64,000 bases of DNA from Brevundimonas naejangsanensis (GTDB taxonomy: Bacteria > Pseudomonadota > Alphaproteobacteria > Caulobacterales > Caulobacteraceae), in assembly GCF_000635915.2 (NCBI RefSeq), contig NZ_CP015614.1, forward strand, positions 2,029,501-2,093,500, written 5' to 3'. Below, one piece after another: positions 33,911 through 42,463 of the stretch (positions are counted from its first letter, which is position 1; the number at the start of each line of letters is the position of its first letter). A program made the translations under genes and the position numbers. The notes below the pieces were generated by a model. That model searched no databases. It was not told the DNA's origin and saw nothing but the letters and a program-made list of their open reading frames with translations.

Positions 33911-34777
33911 CTAACGGTTCCCGCATTGGCGCTTGGTTTCAAAGCGGAACGGCACGTCCTGGGCCTGGAAACCGTTCGGCACGGTGAAGGGCGAGGTCGC
34001 TCGCAAGGCCCGCTGCATGGCGTCGGACGCCGCCCGCCAGGTCGGATCGTTCTGCACGTCCTGAAGGCGCGGCGTGCCGATGATCTGGCCGTCGGCGCTC
34101 AGGCGCACGGTGACGCGGATGACCAGATCGTCCATGCCCGGCATGTCGCAGTTGATGTTCCAGTTCGGCGTCACCTGGGCGCCCAGGGCGGCCAATTGCG
34201 GGCCGGTGGCGCGCGGCGCGGCGCCCGCTCCCTGCTGGCCCGCGGCCGGACGGCCGGAATTCTGGGTCGGCCGCGGCGGTCCAGCCAGGGCGTCCAGGTC
34301 CAGACCCGGCACCGGGCGTGCCGGGCGCGCCGGCGTCGCGGGCGCCTTCTTTTCGGGCGGAGCAGGCGTAGGCCGAGGCGGCGAGGTCGGCGCCTTTTTT
34401 TCCGGCGGATTCGGCGTCGGGCGCGGAGTCGGCGCCGGCGTCGGAGCCTTCTTTTGCGGCGGCGTCGGCGTCGGGCGCGGCGCGGGCGGCGTCGGGCGCG
34501 GCTGCGGCTGCGGCGCTGGCGGGGTCGGCTCAGGTTCCGGCGGCGTCGGTTCCGGCAAGGTCTCGACCGGCGCGGTCTCCCCGTCGTCAGGCGAGGGTTC
34601 TTCCTGCGGATTGTCGGCCGGGGCGGCGGCGATCTCGATGTCCGAGACGATCGACACCGGCACCGAGTTCACCAGCGGCTTCAGCTCGTCCTTCGACGAC
34701 CACGATACGAGGGCAAGCGCCACCACCCCCGCGTGCAGGGCGATGGAGCCGAGGATGGCGGGACTGGGGCGGCGCAA
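33911..34777 (-). CDS. tolA: TolA-like energy-transducing protein
   Basis: This 288-residue protein has a single N-terminal membrane helix (about 7-25, GSIALHAGVVALALVSW) and a long Pro/Lys-rich spacer. The spacer holds three near-copies of PRPTPxPPxKKAP. A C-terminal TonB/TolA-like domain follows (WNINCDMPGMDDLVIRVTVR, PFTVPNGFQAQDVPFRFE). The spacer spans the periplasm in place of the Ala-rich helix of E. coli TolA. Its place between tolR and tolB supports the name even though sequence similarity to E. coli TolA is weak. Confidence 0.88.
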   Translation of the reverse strand: MRRPSPAILGSIALHAGVVALALVSWSSKDELKPLVNSVPVSIVSDIEIAAAPADNPQEEPSPDDGETAPVETLPEPTPPEPEPTPPAPQPQPRPTPPAPRPTPTPPQKKAPTPAPTPRPTPNPPEKKAPTSPPRPTPAPPEKKAPATPARPARPVPGLDLDALAGPPRPTQNSGRPAAGQQGAGAAPRATGPQLAALGAQVTPNWNINCDMPGMDDLVIRVTVRLSADGQIIGTPRLQDVQNDPTWRAASDAMQRALRATSPFTVPNGFQAQDVPFRFETKRQCGNR

Positions 34778-34783
34778 GGTCCG

Positions 34784-35248
34784 TCAGCCCTCCGTCGGCT
34801 CGTCGGCGGCGGTGTCGGTGATCAGGTTCAGCTTGGTGAAGCCCGAGGCCGACAGGCGGGCCATCACCCGCGCCACGGCCTGATACGGCGCGCGGCCGTC
34901 GGCGCGGATGAAGATCGGCTTCTCGCGCGCCTTGTCGCCGCCTTCTTCAGCCACGCGCAGGGCCAGCTGCTCCCAGCGGACCTCGCCCTCGCCGATGAAG
35001 ATGGCGCCGTTCTGGTCGATGCTGACCGTGACGGGCTTGTCGGTCGTCTCGACCGCGCTGGCCTCGGTCTTGGGCAGTTCCAGCGGCACCCCGACCGTCA
35101 GCAGCGGCGCCGAGATCATGAAGATGATCAACAGCACCAGCATGACGTCCACCAGAGGCGTGACGTTGATCTCGCTCAGCGGCCGTTTCCGGCTACGGCG
35201 ACGGCCGCGTCCGCGCGCTTCTCCGCCGCCTCCTCCACCCAGGGCCAT
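34784..35248 (-). CDS. tolR: Tol-Pal proton channel subunit TolR (ExbD family)
   Basis: This 154-residue protein has one membrane helix with the essential Asp (EINVTPLVDVMLVLLIIFM) and a periplasmic ExbD/TolR domain (VSIDQNGAIFIGEGEVRWEQ, IFIRADGRAPYQAVARVMAR). With TolQ it forms the proton-driven motor that energises TolA. The N-terminus has an unusually basic Gly/Arg-rich stretch (GEARGRGRRRSRKRP). It starts 3 bp after the tolQ stop. Confidence 0.95.
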   Translation of the reverse strand: MALGGGGGGEARGRGRRRSRKRPLSEINVTPLVDVMLVLLIIFMISAPLLTVGVPLELPKTEASAVETTDKPVTVSIDQNGAIFIGEGEVRWEQLALRVAEEGGDKAREKPIFIRADGRAPYQAVARVMARLSASGFTKLNLITDTAADEPTEG

Positions 35249-35251
35249 GGA

Positions 35252-36007
35252 TCAGGCGCCCCGGCGCAGGTTCAGGTCCGCAGACGGCGGCGGGGGCGGA
35301 GGCGGCGGGGTCGCAGGCGCGCCCAGACGACGGGCGATGGCCGATTGCAGATCGTCCGCAAAGGCTTCCAGACGCCCGGTGAACTTGCCCGCCGACACCG
35401 AGAAGGCGTTGAAGGCGATATAGGCCGGAATCGCCGCCGCCAGACCGATGGCCGTGGCGAACAGGGCTTCGGCGATGGCCGGGGCCACGGTGGTCAGATT
35501 GGTGTTGCCCGCCGCCGCAATGCTGTCGAAGGCGTTCATGATCCCCCACACCGTCCCGAACAGGCCGATGAAGGGCGAAGCGGTGGCGACCACCGACAGC
35601 ACGCCCAGGCCGTTCTCGATCTTCTGGCTCTCGCGGGCGATGACGGAATCCAGGGCGCGGTCGATGCGGGCGATCAGCATGGAGCCTTGCGTGTCGGTCA
35701 TGGCGCCGCGCGCGCGCGCCTCGCGCCAGTCCTGCAGCGTCAGCACCAGCATGCGCGGCAGCGGGTCGGCCGGCTGCGGCCCGGCCTGGGCGGCGACCTC
35801 TTCCAGCGAGCGGCCGCCTTCAACCTGCTTTTCGAACTCGGTCGCGCGGGCGTTCATGCGCGAGAAACGCACCGCCTTGTCGATGATGATGGTCCAGGAC
35901 CAGACCGAAGCCACGGCCAGGCCGATCATCACCGTCTTCACCACCCAGTCGGCGGTCATGAACAGCTCGATGGGGTTCAGCAGAGAGGCGTCGACGGGCG
36001 GTGTCAT
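35252..36007 (-). CDS. tolQ: Tol-Pal proton channel subunit TolQ (ExbB/MotA family)
   Basis: This is a 251-residue, three-helix membrane protein. TM1 is near residue 20 (ADWVVKTVMIGLAVASVWSW). The conserved cytoplasmic loop and TM2/TM3 carry the family motif VVATASPFIGLFGTVWGIMN and AIGLAAAIPAYIAFNAF. The C-terminal tail is Pro-rich. I start at the ATG at 36007 (MTPPVDASLLNPIELFMTAD); the 18-residue upstream extension is not conserved-looking. A repeat unit lies between it and ybgC. Confidence 0.95.
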   Translation of the reverse strand: MTPPVDASLLNPIELFMTADWVVKTVMIGLAVASVWSWTIIIDKAVRFSRMNARATEFEKQVEGGRSLEEVAAQAGPQPADPLPRMLVLTLQDWREARARGAMTDTQGSMLIARIDRALDSVIARESQKIENGLGVLSVVATASPFIGLFGTVWGIMNAFDSIAAAGNTNLTTVAPAIAEALFATAIGLAAAIPAYIAFNAFSVSAGKFTGRLEAFADDLQSAIARRLGAPATPPPPPPPPSADLNLRRGA

Positions 36008-36156
36008 GCGTGGTCCTTGGCGAAGGGTCCGATCAGTCCGCCAGTTGCACCGGGCGGACATGGCGGTTTCATGGCGGCGGTCTAACCGGCGTCGCGCCCG
36101 GCGTCATCAGGCGAAAGGGTGACAACCTCGTTATTGAGGAAACAAGCGCTCCCCCT

Positions 36157-36300
36157 CTCCCTCCCCTTCATGGGGAGGGTGGTCGCGCAGCGACCGGGCG
36201 GGGAGGGCCGGGTGGTCTTAGCCTCAGCGTCTGAATAGCCTCGCCGCCCCCACCCGGCTTCGGCTTCGCCTCAGCCACCCTCCCCATGAGGGGGAGGGAG
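36157..36300. repeat. Paired palindromic element U3 between ybgC and tolQ
   Basis: The left arm (36157-36207) reads CTCCCTCCCCTTCATGGGGA and continues with the GGTCGC/GCGACC hairpin, almost identical to the arm at 9649. The right arm (36247-36300) is its inverted relative with a CCCTCCCC/GGGGAGGG-type stem. About 40 bp separate the arms, and the unit carries no gene. It interrupts the ybgC-tolQ operon spacing. Confidence 0.9.
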
Positions 36301-36309
36301 AAGTTGCGC

Positions 36310-36759
36310 CTATTCCGTCCCTGAGAGCCAGGGCGTGACCAGTTCCACCAGCCGCTTCGTCGGCCGCCGAGGCCGTCCGTCCAGGTGGATGCAGACGGCG
36401 ACGACATCCGCCCGGCATAAGGCCTCTCCGTCCCGCTCGACCGTCTGGCGGATGATCAGGCGCGGTCCCTTGATCGCCTCATAGCGGGTGCGCACCACCA
36501 GGGCGTCGTCGATGCGCGCCGGCTTCAGATATTTGATCGTCAGGTCCGAGACGACGAAGGCCAGCGGCTCATCCTGCTCCAGCAGGTCCGCATGGCCCAC
36601 CCCGGCCAGACGCAAAAAGTCCGACCGTCCCCGCTCGAAATAGCGGACATAGTTGGCGTGGTAGACCAGGCCGGTGAAGTCCGTGTCCTCATAATAAACG
36701 CGCACGGGCAACAGGTGGTCGCGGCCGTCGAAACGGCCTGCGCTGGGTTGATCGGTCAT
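36310..36759 (-). CDS. ybgC: Tol-Pal system acyl-CoA thioesterase YbgC
   Basis: This is a 149-residue hot-dog fold thioesterase. It has the conserved N-terminal VRVYYEDTDFTGLVYHANYV with the catalytic Asp, then RYFERGRSDFLRLAGVGHAD and the central strand FVVSDLTIKYLKPARIDD. YbgC genes head tol-pal operons widely, with a role linked to phospholipid metabolism. It is followed by tolQ after a repeat-filled gap of about 300 bp. Confidence 0.93.
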   Translation of the reverse strand: MTDQPSAGRFDGRDHLLPVRVYYEDTDFTGLVYHANYVRYFERGRSDFLRLAGVGHADLLEQDEPLAFVVSDLTIKYLKPARIDDALVVRTRYEAIKGPRLIIRQTVERDGEALCRADVVAVCIHLDGRPRRPTKRLVELVTPWLSGTE

Positions 36760-36765
36760 GGTCGG

Positions 36766-37143
36766 TCAGCTCTTGCCAGCGGCGGGAACAGGGGCGTCGA
36801 ACCCCGGACAATAGCGCGATTTCAGCGTCGCGAACTCGCCGGTCAGCGGATCGTGGCTCATCAGGATGCGGTTGGGCCGCGAGACGAAGGCCACCGCCTC
36901 CTTGCGGCCCTTCAGCCCGGCGTAGCCGCAGGCCGCCCGGCCGCGCCCGGCCTCGACATAGCGCACCTCGGCCTCCGCCCCCATCTGCTCGCGCACCTGA
37001 GACAAAGCCCGCTCCGCCGGCGTCGTCTGACGCGGCCCGAAGCGCGCGCCCTGATTGACGGCATAGAGGCTGAACCCGCCCAGCACCACGACAGCCGCGC
37101 CAAGCGCGACGATCATCCGGTTCATCCTGCGAGGGTGGGCCAA
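36766..37143 (-). CDS. Small membrane-anchored hypothetical protein
   Basis: This 125-residue protein has one N-terminal hydrophobic segment (MIVALGAAVVVLGGFSLYAV) and a periplasmic domain. The domain has a helical part (TTPAERALSQVREQMGAEAE) and two Cys in AACGYAGLKG and KSRYCPGF that could form a disulfide. ATG codons at residues 1, 7 and 10 are all possible starts; I keep the longest. It lies between ruvB and ybgC, 6 bp before ybgC. The family is not recognised. Confidence 0.7.
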   Translation of the reverse strand: MAHPRRMNRMIVALGAAVVVLGGFSLYAVNQGARFGPRQTTPAERALSQVREQMGAEAEVRYVEAGRGRAACGYAGLKGRKEAVAFVSRPNRILMSHDPLTGEFATLKSRYCPGFDAPVPAAGKS

Positions 37144-37220
37144 AACCGCCTCCTTCTGGGAAAACGGAGGATGACCGGCTTCGCCGCCGAGGTGAAGCCC
37201 TGTTGCGAAAGAGTCGCGGC

Positions 37221-38252
37221 TTATTTGCCGAACAGGTCCGGGGCGGCGGCGGGCGGCGCGGCGGGCGTCTCCAGCCCAAGGTGCTCATAGGCCCTGGCGC
37301 AGGCCATCCGGCCTCGCGGCGTGCGCTGGATGAAGCCCTGTTGCAGCAGATAGGGTTCGATCACGTCCTCGACCGCGTCGCGCGCCTCGGCGATGGCGGC
37401 CGCCAGCGTGTCCATGCCGACCGGCCCGCCGCCATAGTTTTCGATCAGGGCCTTGAGGAAGCGGCGGTCCAGGCTGTCCAGTCCGGCCTCGTCCACCTCC
37501 AGCCGCGCCAGCGCCCGCGCCGCCGCCAGTTGGTCGATGGGGGTCCCTTCCGCATCGGCGAAGTCCCGCACCCGGCGCAGCAGGCGCCCGGCGATGCGCG
37601 GCGTGCCCCGCGCCCGGCGCGCGATCTCCATAGCCCCGTCCTCGGTGATGGCCGCGCCCATCTTGCGCGCCGCGCCCCGGATCACCGCGGTCAGCTCGTC
37701 CGGGGTGTAGAATTCCAGCCGAAGGGGGATTCCGAATCGGTCGCGCAGAGGCGTCGCCAGCAGGCCCGCCCGCGTCGTCGCCCCGACCAGGGTGAAGGGC
37801 GCCAGATCGATGCGCACGCTGCGCGCCGACGGCCCTTCGCCGATGATCAGGTCCAGCACATGGTCTTCCATCGCCGGATAAAGGATTTCCTCCACCTGCG
37901 GGGCCATGCGGTGGATCTCGTCGATGAACAGGACGTCGCGCGGTTCGAGGTTGGTCAGGATCGCCGCCAGATCCCCCGCCTTGGCCAGAATGGGGCCGGA
38001 GGTGGCGCGGAAACCCACGCCCAGCTCGCGCGCCACGATCTGCGCCAGCGTCGTCTTGCCCAGCCCCGGAGGCCCGAACAGCAGAACGTGGTCCAGCGCC
38101 TCCGAGCGGCCGCGCGCCGCGTCGATGAAGACCTTCAGATTGCCCTTGGCCGCCGACTGGCCGACGAACTCGGACAGGGTCTGGGGCCTCAGGGCGCGGT
38201 CGTACTGTTCGCCGGGCGCGGGCGCGGGCGAGATGATGCGGTCGTCGGTCAT
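37221..38252 (-). CDS. ruvB: Holliday junction branch migration ATPase RuvB
   Basis: This is a 343-residue AAA+ motor that drives branch migration with RuvA. It has Walker [17 protein letters not shown], Walker [11 protein letters not shown], sensor 1 [11 protein letters not shown], the arginine-finger region [15 protein letters not shown], and the C-terminal winged helix [20 protein letters not shown]. The true start is the ATG of [13 protein letters not shown]. The longer open frame upstream is translated repeat sequence (PSPLKGEG) from the palindromic unit before it. Confidence 0.97.
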   Translation of the reverse strand: MTDDRIISPAPAPGEQYDRALRPQTLSEFVGQSAAKGNLKVFIDAARGRSEALDHVLLFGPPGLGKTTLAQIVARELGVGFRATSGPILAKAGDLAAILTNLEPRDVLFIDEIHRMAPQVEEILYPAMEDHVLDLIIGEGPSARSVRIDLAPFTLVGATTRAGLLATPLRDRFGIPLRLEFYTPDELTAVIRGAARKMGAAITEDGAMEIARRARGTPRIAGRLLRRVRDFADAEGTPIDQLAAARALARLEVDEAGLDSLDRRFLKALIENYGGGPVGMDTLAAAIAEARDAVEDVIEPYLLQQGFIQRTPRGRMACARAYEHLGLETPAAPPAAAPDLFGK

Positions 38253-38265
38253 AGGCGCCGTCCTC

Positions 38266-38416
38266 CCTTCTCCCTTGAGGGGAGAAGGTGGCTCGCGCAG
38301 CGAGACGGATGAGGGTGAGGCCCGACACGGGCGCAACCTTTTCCGGAAGAGCGCGCGGACACAGCACCCTCATCCGAGCGCCTCCGGCGCCCCCCTTCTC
38401 CCCTCAAGGGAGAAGG
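38266..38416. repeat. Paired palindromic element U4 between ruvA and ruvB
   Basis: The left arm (38266-38317) has CCTTCTCCC (38266-38274) paired with GGGAGAAGG (38280-38288), then a CTCGC/GCGAG hairpin and GATGAGGGTG. The right arm (38365-38416) is its inverted copy. The spacer is about 47 bp. The stem sequence differs from the CTCCCTCCCC type, but the design is identical. Confidence 0.9.
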
Positions 38417-38433
38417 AAGCGAGAGGGCGGCCC

Positions 38434-39060
38434 TCATCGTCCCAGCTCCTGCAGGGCCGTGCGGATGACCAGCGGCAGTTCGGCCTCCTCGCCCAACTTG
38501 ATCAGGGCGTGATCGACGGCGCGGCGGGCGTTGACCTCGGCGATGCCCAGGCCCAGCAGGGCGGCGACCGCCTCGCCCGTGACGCTGGGCGGCGGCGGGG
38601 CGGCGACGGCGGCTTCGGCGTGGACGCCGGGCGCGGTCGGGGCGAAGACGCCGTCGGTCAGGCTCTTGCCCTTCAGTTCGGTAACGATGCGCAGGGCCAG
38701 CTTGGGCCCCACGCCGTTGGCGCGGCCCACGGCGGCCTTGTCTTCGCGCGCGACGGCGGCGGCCAGCTCGGCGGGCGGCAGCACGTCCAGCACGCCCAGC
38801 GCCGCCTTCGGCCCCACCCCCTGGATGGTCTGCAACAGGGTGAAGACCTTGCGCTCGTCGCGGGTCAGGAAACCATAGAGGCGCGGTCCCTGATCCTGGC
38901 TCCACTGGCTATGGATGAACAGGGTGGTCTCGTCGCCCGGCGCCGGCAGGCGGCCCAGCGTCCGCGCCCCGCAGGTTGCGACATAACCCACCCCCCCGCA
39001 GTCGATCAGGCATTCCGCCTCCCCGACTTCGGCCAGAATCCCACGCAGACGACCGATCAT
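38434..39060 (-). CDS. ruvA: Holliday junction DNA-binding protein RuvA
   Basis: This is a 208-residue RuvA with an N-terminal OB-fold ([28 protein letters not shown]), helix-hairpin-helix motifs ([40 protein letters not shown]) and a C-terminal RuvB-binding domain ([20 protein letters not shown]). An Ala/Pro-rich linker separates the domains. The ATG overlaps ruvC by 4 bp. A repeat unit separates it from ruvB. Confidence 0.96.
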   Translation of the reverse strand: MIGRLRGILAEVGEAECLIDCGGVGYVATCGARTLGRLPAPGDETTLFIHSQWSQDQGPRLYGFLTRDERKVFTLLQTIQGVGPKAALGVLDVLPPAELAAAVAREDKAAVGRANGVGPKLALRIVTELKGKSLTDGVFAPTAPGVHAEAAVAAPPPPSVTGEAVAALLGLGIAEVNARRAVDHALIKLGEEAELPLVIRTALQELGR

Positions 39061-39569
39061 GCCGCCCCTCTCACTGCTATCGTCTTGAACCGCCGATGGT
39101 GGGCGTGGGTGACGGCCACGGCCAGCGCATCGGCGGCGTCGGCCTTCACTTCGCCGGAAGCGGGCAGCAGCCGCTTCACCATGAAAGCGATCTGGCTCTT
39201 GTCCGCCTGGCCGGCCCCCACCACCGCCTTCTTGATCAGGGTCGGGGCGTACTCAGCGACCGAAAGGCCCGCCCGCGCCGGGGCCAGCATGACCGCCGCC
39301 CGCGCATGGCCCAGCTTCAGCGTCGAGGCCGGATTGACGTTGACGAAGACCTCTTCGATCGCCGCCTCGTCGCAGTCATAGGCGGCGCAGACCTCGCCGA
39401 CCTGCTCCAGCAGATGCAGCAGCCGTTCGGAGAAGGGCGCCTTCTCGCTGGGCGCGACGACGCCGTGCGCGATCCAGCGCAGGCGGCTGCCCTCGCTTTC
39501 GATGACGCCCCAGCCGGTGCGGCGCAGGCCGGGGTCGAGCCCCAGGATCCGAGTCGTTTCGTTCGCCAT
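39057..39569 (-). CDS. ruvC: Holliday junction resolvase RuvC
   Basis: This is a 170-residue endonuclease that resolves Holliday junctions. The four acidic catalytic positions are visible in [28 protein letters not shown] and [37 protein letters not shown] segment matches the DNA-binding loop. It heads a ruvC-ruvA-ruvB set with the normal gene order. Confidence 0.96.
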   Translation of the reverse strand: MANETTRILGLDPGLRRTGWGVIESEGSRLRWIAHGVVAPSEKAPFSERLLHLLEQVGEVCAAYDCDEAAIEEVFVNVNPASTLKLGHARAAVMLAPARAGLSVAEYAPTLIKKAVVGAGQADKSQIAFMVKRLLPASGEVKADAADALAVAVTHAHHRRFKTIAVRGAA

Positions 39570-39639
39570 CCGTTCCTATTGCCCCAAAGAGGGTTAGCGA
39601 ACAATGACCGGGCGTTTTGTCAGAAGGTCGCTCGTCCGC

Positions 39640-40362
39640 TCAGTCGTCTCGGGGCATGACTGAAAAGCCCGCCAGGCCTGCCTGTTCGGCCAGGACGCTG
39701 GACAGGGCGTCGACCTGCAGCGGCATGGGTCCGCGCGCCTTGACGTGGTGTTCATGGATCAGGCCGTCGGGGCTGACGACGTGACCGATGCGGGTCGGTC
39801 TCAACCCCTTGTCGGCCAGCAAGGCGCGTAGCACCTTCTCGTCCGGAGCCGCGCCGCGCGTCCAGCGCAGGGTGACGTCCATCACGCCGACATGCGGCAG
39901 GCGCGCATCCAGAAAGCGCAGGATGGCCAGCACCAGCAGGGTCGCCCCCGCCGCAATCAGCCCCAGCTTCCACAGGCCGACGCCGAACATGACCCCGATG
40001 GCCGAGGTGGTCCACAGCGAGGCCGCCGTGGTCAGGCCGTGCACCGAGAAGCGCTCGCGGAAGATGACCCCGGCGCACAGAAAGCCGATGCCGGTCAGGA
40101 TGCCGTGCGCCATGCGCGTCGGGTCGATCACCAGACGCTGCTCCGGCAGGGCGACGAACCCCCAGCTGGCTTGGTGCATGGCCGCCAGCATCAGCACACA
40201 AGACGTCATGCACACCAGGATATGGGTGCGGAACCCCGCCGGATGGCCGTGATAGGTCCGCTCGATCCCGATCAGGCCGCCTGCGATCATGGCGGCCGCC
40301 GCCGGCGCCAGCAGGCTCAGATCCTCGACGCCCCAATGCGTCACGCCCCAGTCAATCTGCAT
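39640..40362 (-). CDS. MgtC/SapB-family membrane protein (copy 2)
   Basis: This 240-residue protein has four to five N-terminal membrane helices with the MgtC signature GGLIGIERTYHGHPAGFRTH and then DPTRMAHGILTGIGFLCAGV. A C-terminal ACT-like cytoplasmic domain follows (PHVGVMDVTLRWTRGAAPDE, VSPDGLIHEHHVKARG). MgtC proteins are linked to magnesium limitation and to inhibition of the F-type ATPase in pathogens; the role in free-living bacteria is unclear. A paralogue lies 59 bp upstream on the same strand. Confidence 0.85.
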   Translation of the reverse strand: MQIDWGVTHWGVEDLSLLAPAAAAMIAGGLIGIERTYHGHPAGFRTHILVCMTSCVLMLAAMHQASWGFVALPEQRLVIDPTRMAHGILTGIGFLCAGVIFRERFSVHGLTTAASLWTTSAIGVMFGVGLWKLGLIAAGATLLVLAILRFLDARLPHVGVMDVTLRWTRGAAPDEKVLRALLADKGLRPTRIGHVVSPDGLIHEHHVKARGPMPLQVDALSSVLAEQAGLAGFSVMPRDD

Positions 40363-40421
40363 GTCACAACCGCTCCCAACGACCGTTCAGGTTGAACCGC
40401 GCCGGGGCGCCGGGCAAGTCG

Positions 40422-41123
40422 TCAGTCGGCGCGCGGATCCAGCACATAGCCGCAGACGGAAGGCAGGGCCGACAGCCGCGCCGCCAAGGCCTTCAGCGCG
40501 CCTTCGCCCTCGATGCGGACGCGCCAGCTGCGGCGCACCACGGCGCCCTCGTCGATCAGTTCGAAGCGATCGGGGGCAGGCGCCGGGTCCAAGGCGCGCA
40601 GGGCGGCCTCGACCTCCGCCTCCGGCGAGGGGGCGTCGCGGCGCCATCGTACCTCCACGTCCGCCAGGGTGCGATCCGGCAGGCGAGCGTTCACCACCCT
40701 GAGCGAGATCAGGATCAGGCCCGTAATCACCGTCCCTGCCGCGCCCAGACCGAACAGCCCCGCCCCGAACAGCAGGCCGATGGCCGAGGTGATCCACAAC
40801 GACGCCGCCGTCGTCAGACCGTGAATGGAGAAGCCCGTGCGGAAGATGACGCCTGCGCACAGGAAACCGATCCCAGTCAGCACCCCGTGGGCCATGCGGG
40901 TGGGATCAGTGACGATGTTCTCGTCCGGCAGGGCCCGGAAGGCCCAATCGGCTTGCGTCATGGCCGCCAGCATCAACAGGCACGACGCCAGGCTGACCAG
41001 GATGTGGGTGCGGAACCCCGCCGCCCGGCCCCGCCACTCGCGTTCAAAGCCGATCGCGCCGCCGGCGACCAGCGCCCCGGCGATGGGCAGGACGATCGTT
41101 TCCAGCCAGGCCGCGTCAACCAT
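40422..41123 (-). CDS. MgtC/SapB-family membrane protein (copy 1)
   Basis: This is a 233-residue paralogue of the next gene. It has GGAIGFEREWRGRAAGFRTH, DPTRMAHGVLTGIGFLCAGV and FRTGFSIHGLTTAASLWITS in the membrane part, and an ACT-like tail (RTLADVEVRWRRDAPSPEAE). I start at MVDAAWLETIVLP; a longer frame adds 31 non-conserved residues that lie inside the hemerythrin gene. It overlaps the 3' end of the hemerythrin gene by 8 bp, so the genes are probably co-translated. Confidence 0.85.
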   Translation of the reverse strand: MVDAAWLETIVLPIAGALVAGGAIGFEREWRGRAAGFRTHILVSLASCLLMLAAMTQADWAFRALPDENIVTDPTRMAHGVLTGIGFLCAGVIFRTGFSIHGLTTAASLWITSAIGLLFGAGLFGLGAAGTVITGLILISLRVVNARLPDRTLADVEVRWRRDAPSPEAEVEAALRALDPAPAPDRFELIDEGAVVRRSWRVRIEGEGALKALAARLSALPSVCGYVLDPRAD

Positions 41124-41634
41124 GCTGTTCGACGTAGGCTTCGGGGTCCTTGTTGACCGGCTTGACCCCGGTGATGTGACGCGCCTGGAAGGCGGCGTAG
41201 CGCACGCCGAGCTCATGACGCGTCTTCAGGTCGGCGTTGATGCGGAAATCCGTCAGCCCCTGACGCTCTTCCTCGCCCATGTGCTTGGAGTTGACGACGT
41301 TGGCCTCGCCCACCGCCTCGAACCAGGCCTTGCTGCCGACCTTGTGCTGGGCCACGGCCTTGACCGCGTCGCGCAGTTTGTTGTGATCTTCGATGGCGTC
41401 CTCGGTCTCGCCCTCGACCGTCCCGTCCTCGGCGTCGTTGGCCCCCTCGCCCAGCTTCAGCAACTGGGGATAGAAATGCTGTTCCTCGGCCTCGGCGTGG
41501 GCGTCCAGGAACGCCGACAGCCGCCCCCACACCGCCTCCAGCGCCTCTACGTCCTTGCCGTCGATCTGCTCGATGAGCGAGAAGAGACGCCGCTGTTCGG
41601 CGTGGTCGTCGAGGATCAGCTGGGTGATATCCAT
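41116..41634 (-). CDS. Hemerythrin-domain protein
   Basis: This 172-residue protein has a non-heme di-iron four-helix bundle. Likely ligands are visible in ILDDHAEQRRLF (His11), DAHAEAEEQHFYPQLL, IEDHNKLRDAV and NSKHMGEEERQGL. Such proteins bind oxygen or nitric oxide or store iron; which applies here is unknown. The ATG at 41634 starts the domain directly. It is first in a transcript with the two MgtC-like genes. Confidence 0.87.
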   Translation of the reverse strand: MDITQLILDDHAEQRRLFSLIEQIDGKDVEALEAVWGRLSAFLDAHAEAEEQHFYPQLLKLGEGANDAEDGTVEGETEDAIEDHNKLRDAVKAVAQHKVGSKAWFEAVGEANVVNSKHMGEEERQGLTDFRINADLKTRHELGVRYAAFQARHITGVKPVNKDPEAYVEQHG

Positions 41635-41761
41635 GGCGTAAAGCTCCCTAGCGGCCAGGCTTGACCCTCTAGAAGCCGTGGTGACGCTTGTGAGTTCCCG
41701 GCTCCCGCGACGGCGAGAATTGAGGCATAATGGCGGCTTGGAACAACGTCGGAGCCGTCCC

Positions 41762-42460
41762 ATGTCTCCTCGTATCCCTCGCTTGCTTGTCATCGCCGGT
41801 CTGAGCCTGGCGGCCGCAGCGAGCGCCACCGCGTCCGCCGCCTCATTCCCCCAAGATGCTCGCGCCGACTTCATGAGCCGCTGCCGCGAGCGCGCCCTGG
41901 CGCAGAATCCTGGCGTCGACTGGGCCGACTCCTACTGCGCCGAAACCTGGCCGGCAGTGACGCGCTCCAATCCCCTGGTCGACGCCATCCTGGCCCCGTT
42001 CGTCGAGGGAACGCCCGCCGCGCTGGATCCCGCCGACGTGAAGGCGCGGACCACCGCCGTGCGCTGGCTGCCCGCCCGCCCTGGCGCCCAGGCGTTCGAA
42101 GGCGCGATCGGACCGGTGAAGGCCGTGGCGCGTCGCGCACCGGGCGCTGTGCTGGAGTTGAGCTGGACCGCCGTCGGCGAACCCGTGCCCTATGAGGTCG
42201 TGGAGGCCTTGCGGACGCGCGGCGCTGTCGTCGTCCCGGTCGGGTGCTACGCCTTCGGCGCCGGCGAATCCAACACCGTCTACAGCGTCGAGGCGGCGGG
42301 ACACGTCCCCTTCGCCATGACCGTCTATCGACGCGAGGCGCCGACAGGCGCCGCTTGGTCCACCCTGACGATCACGGCGGACGCGGAACGACGCATCCCG
42401 ACGCTCGACGGCCTCAGGGCCGCCGAGCCCGATTCAGATTGGTCTGCGGACTGCAGCTAG
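41762..42460 (+). CDS. Secreted hypothetical protein
   Basis: This 232-residue protein has a signal peptide (MSPRIPRLLVIAGLSLAAAA, cleavage near ATASAASF). A mature N-terminal segment with two Cys (MSRCRERALAQNPGVDW, SYCAETWPAV) follows, then a beta-rich domain (LELSWTAVGEPVPYEVVEAL, VGCYAFGAGESNTVYSVEAA). I recognise no family. It is divergent from the hemerythrin gene and converges on the YebC gene with 3 bp between stops. The ATG at 41762 is chosen because the signal peptide begins there. Confidence 0.72.
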   Translation: MSPRIPRLLVIAGLSLAAAASATASAASFPQDARADFMSRCRERALAQNPGVDWADSYCAETWPAVTRSNPLVDAILAPFVEGTPAALDPADVKARTTAVRWLPARPGAQAFEGAIGPVKAVARRAPGAVLELSWTAVGEPVPYEVVEALRTRGAVVVPVGCYAFGAGESNTVYSVEAAGHVPFAMTVYRREAPTGAAWSTLTITADAERRIPTLDGLRAAEPDSDWSADCS

Positions 42461-42463
42461 GGA

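Noticed and set aside
38253..38336. A 28-residue N-terminal extension of RuvB
   Set aside because: It is the translation of the palindromic unit U4 (PSPLKGEG). RuvB homology begins right after the ATG at 38252.
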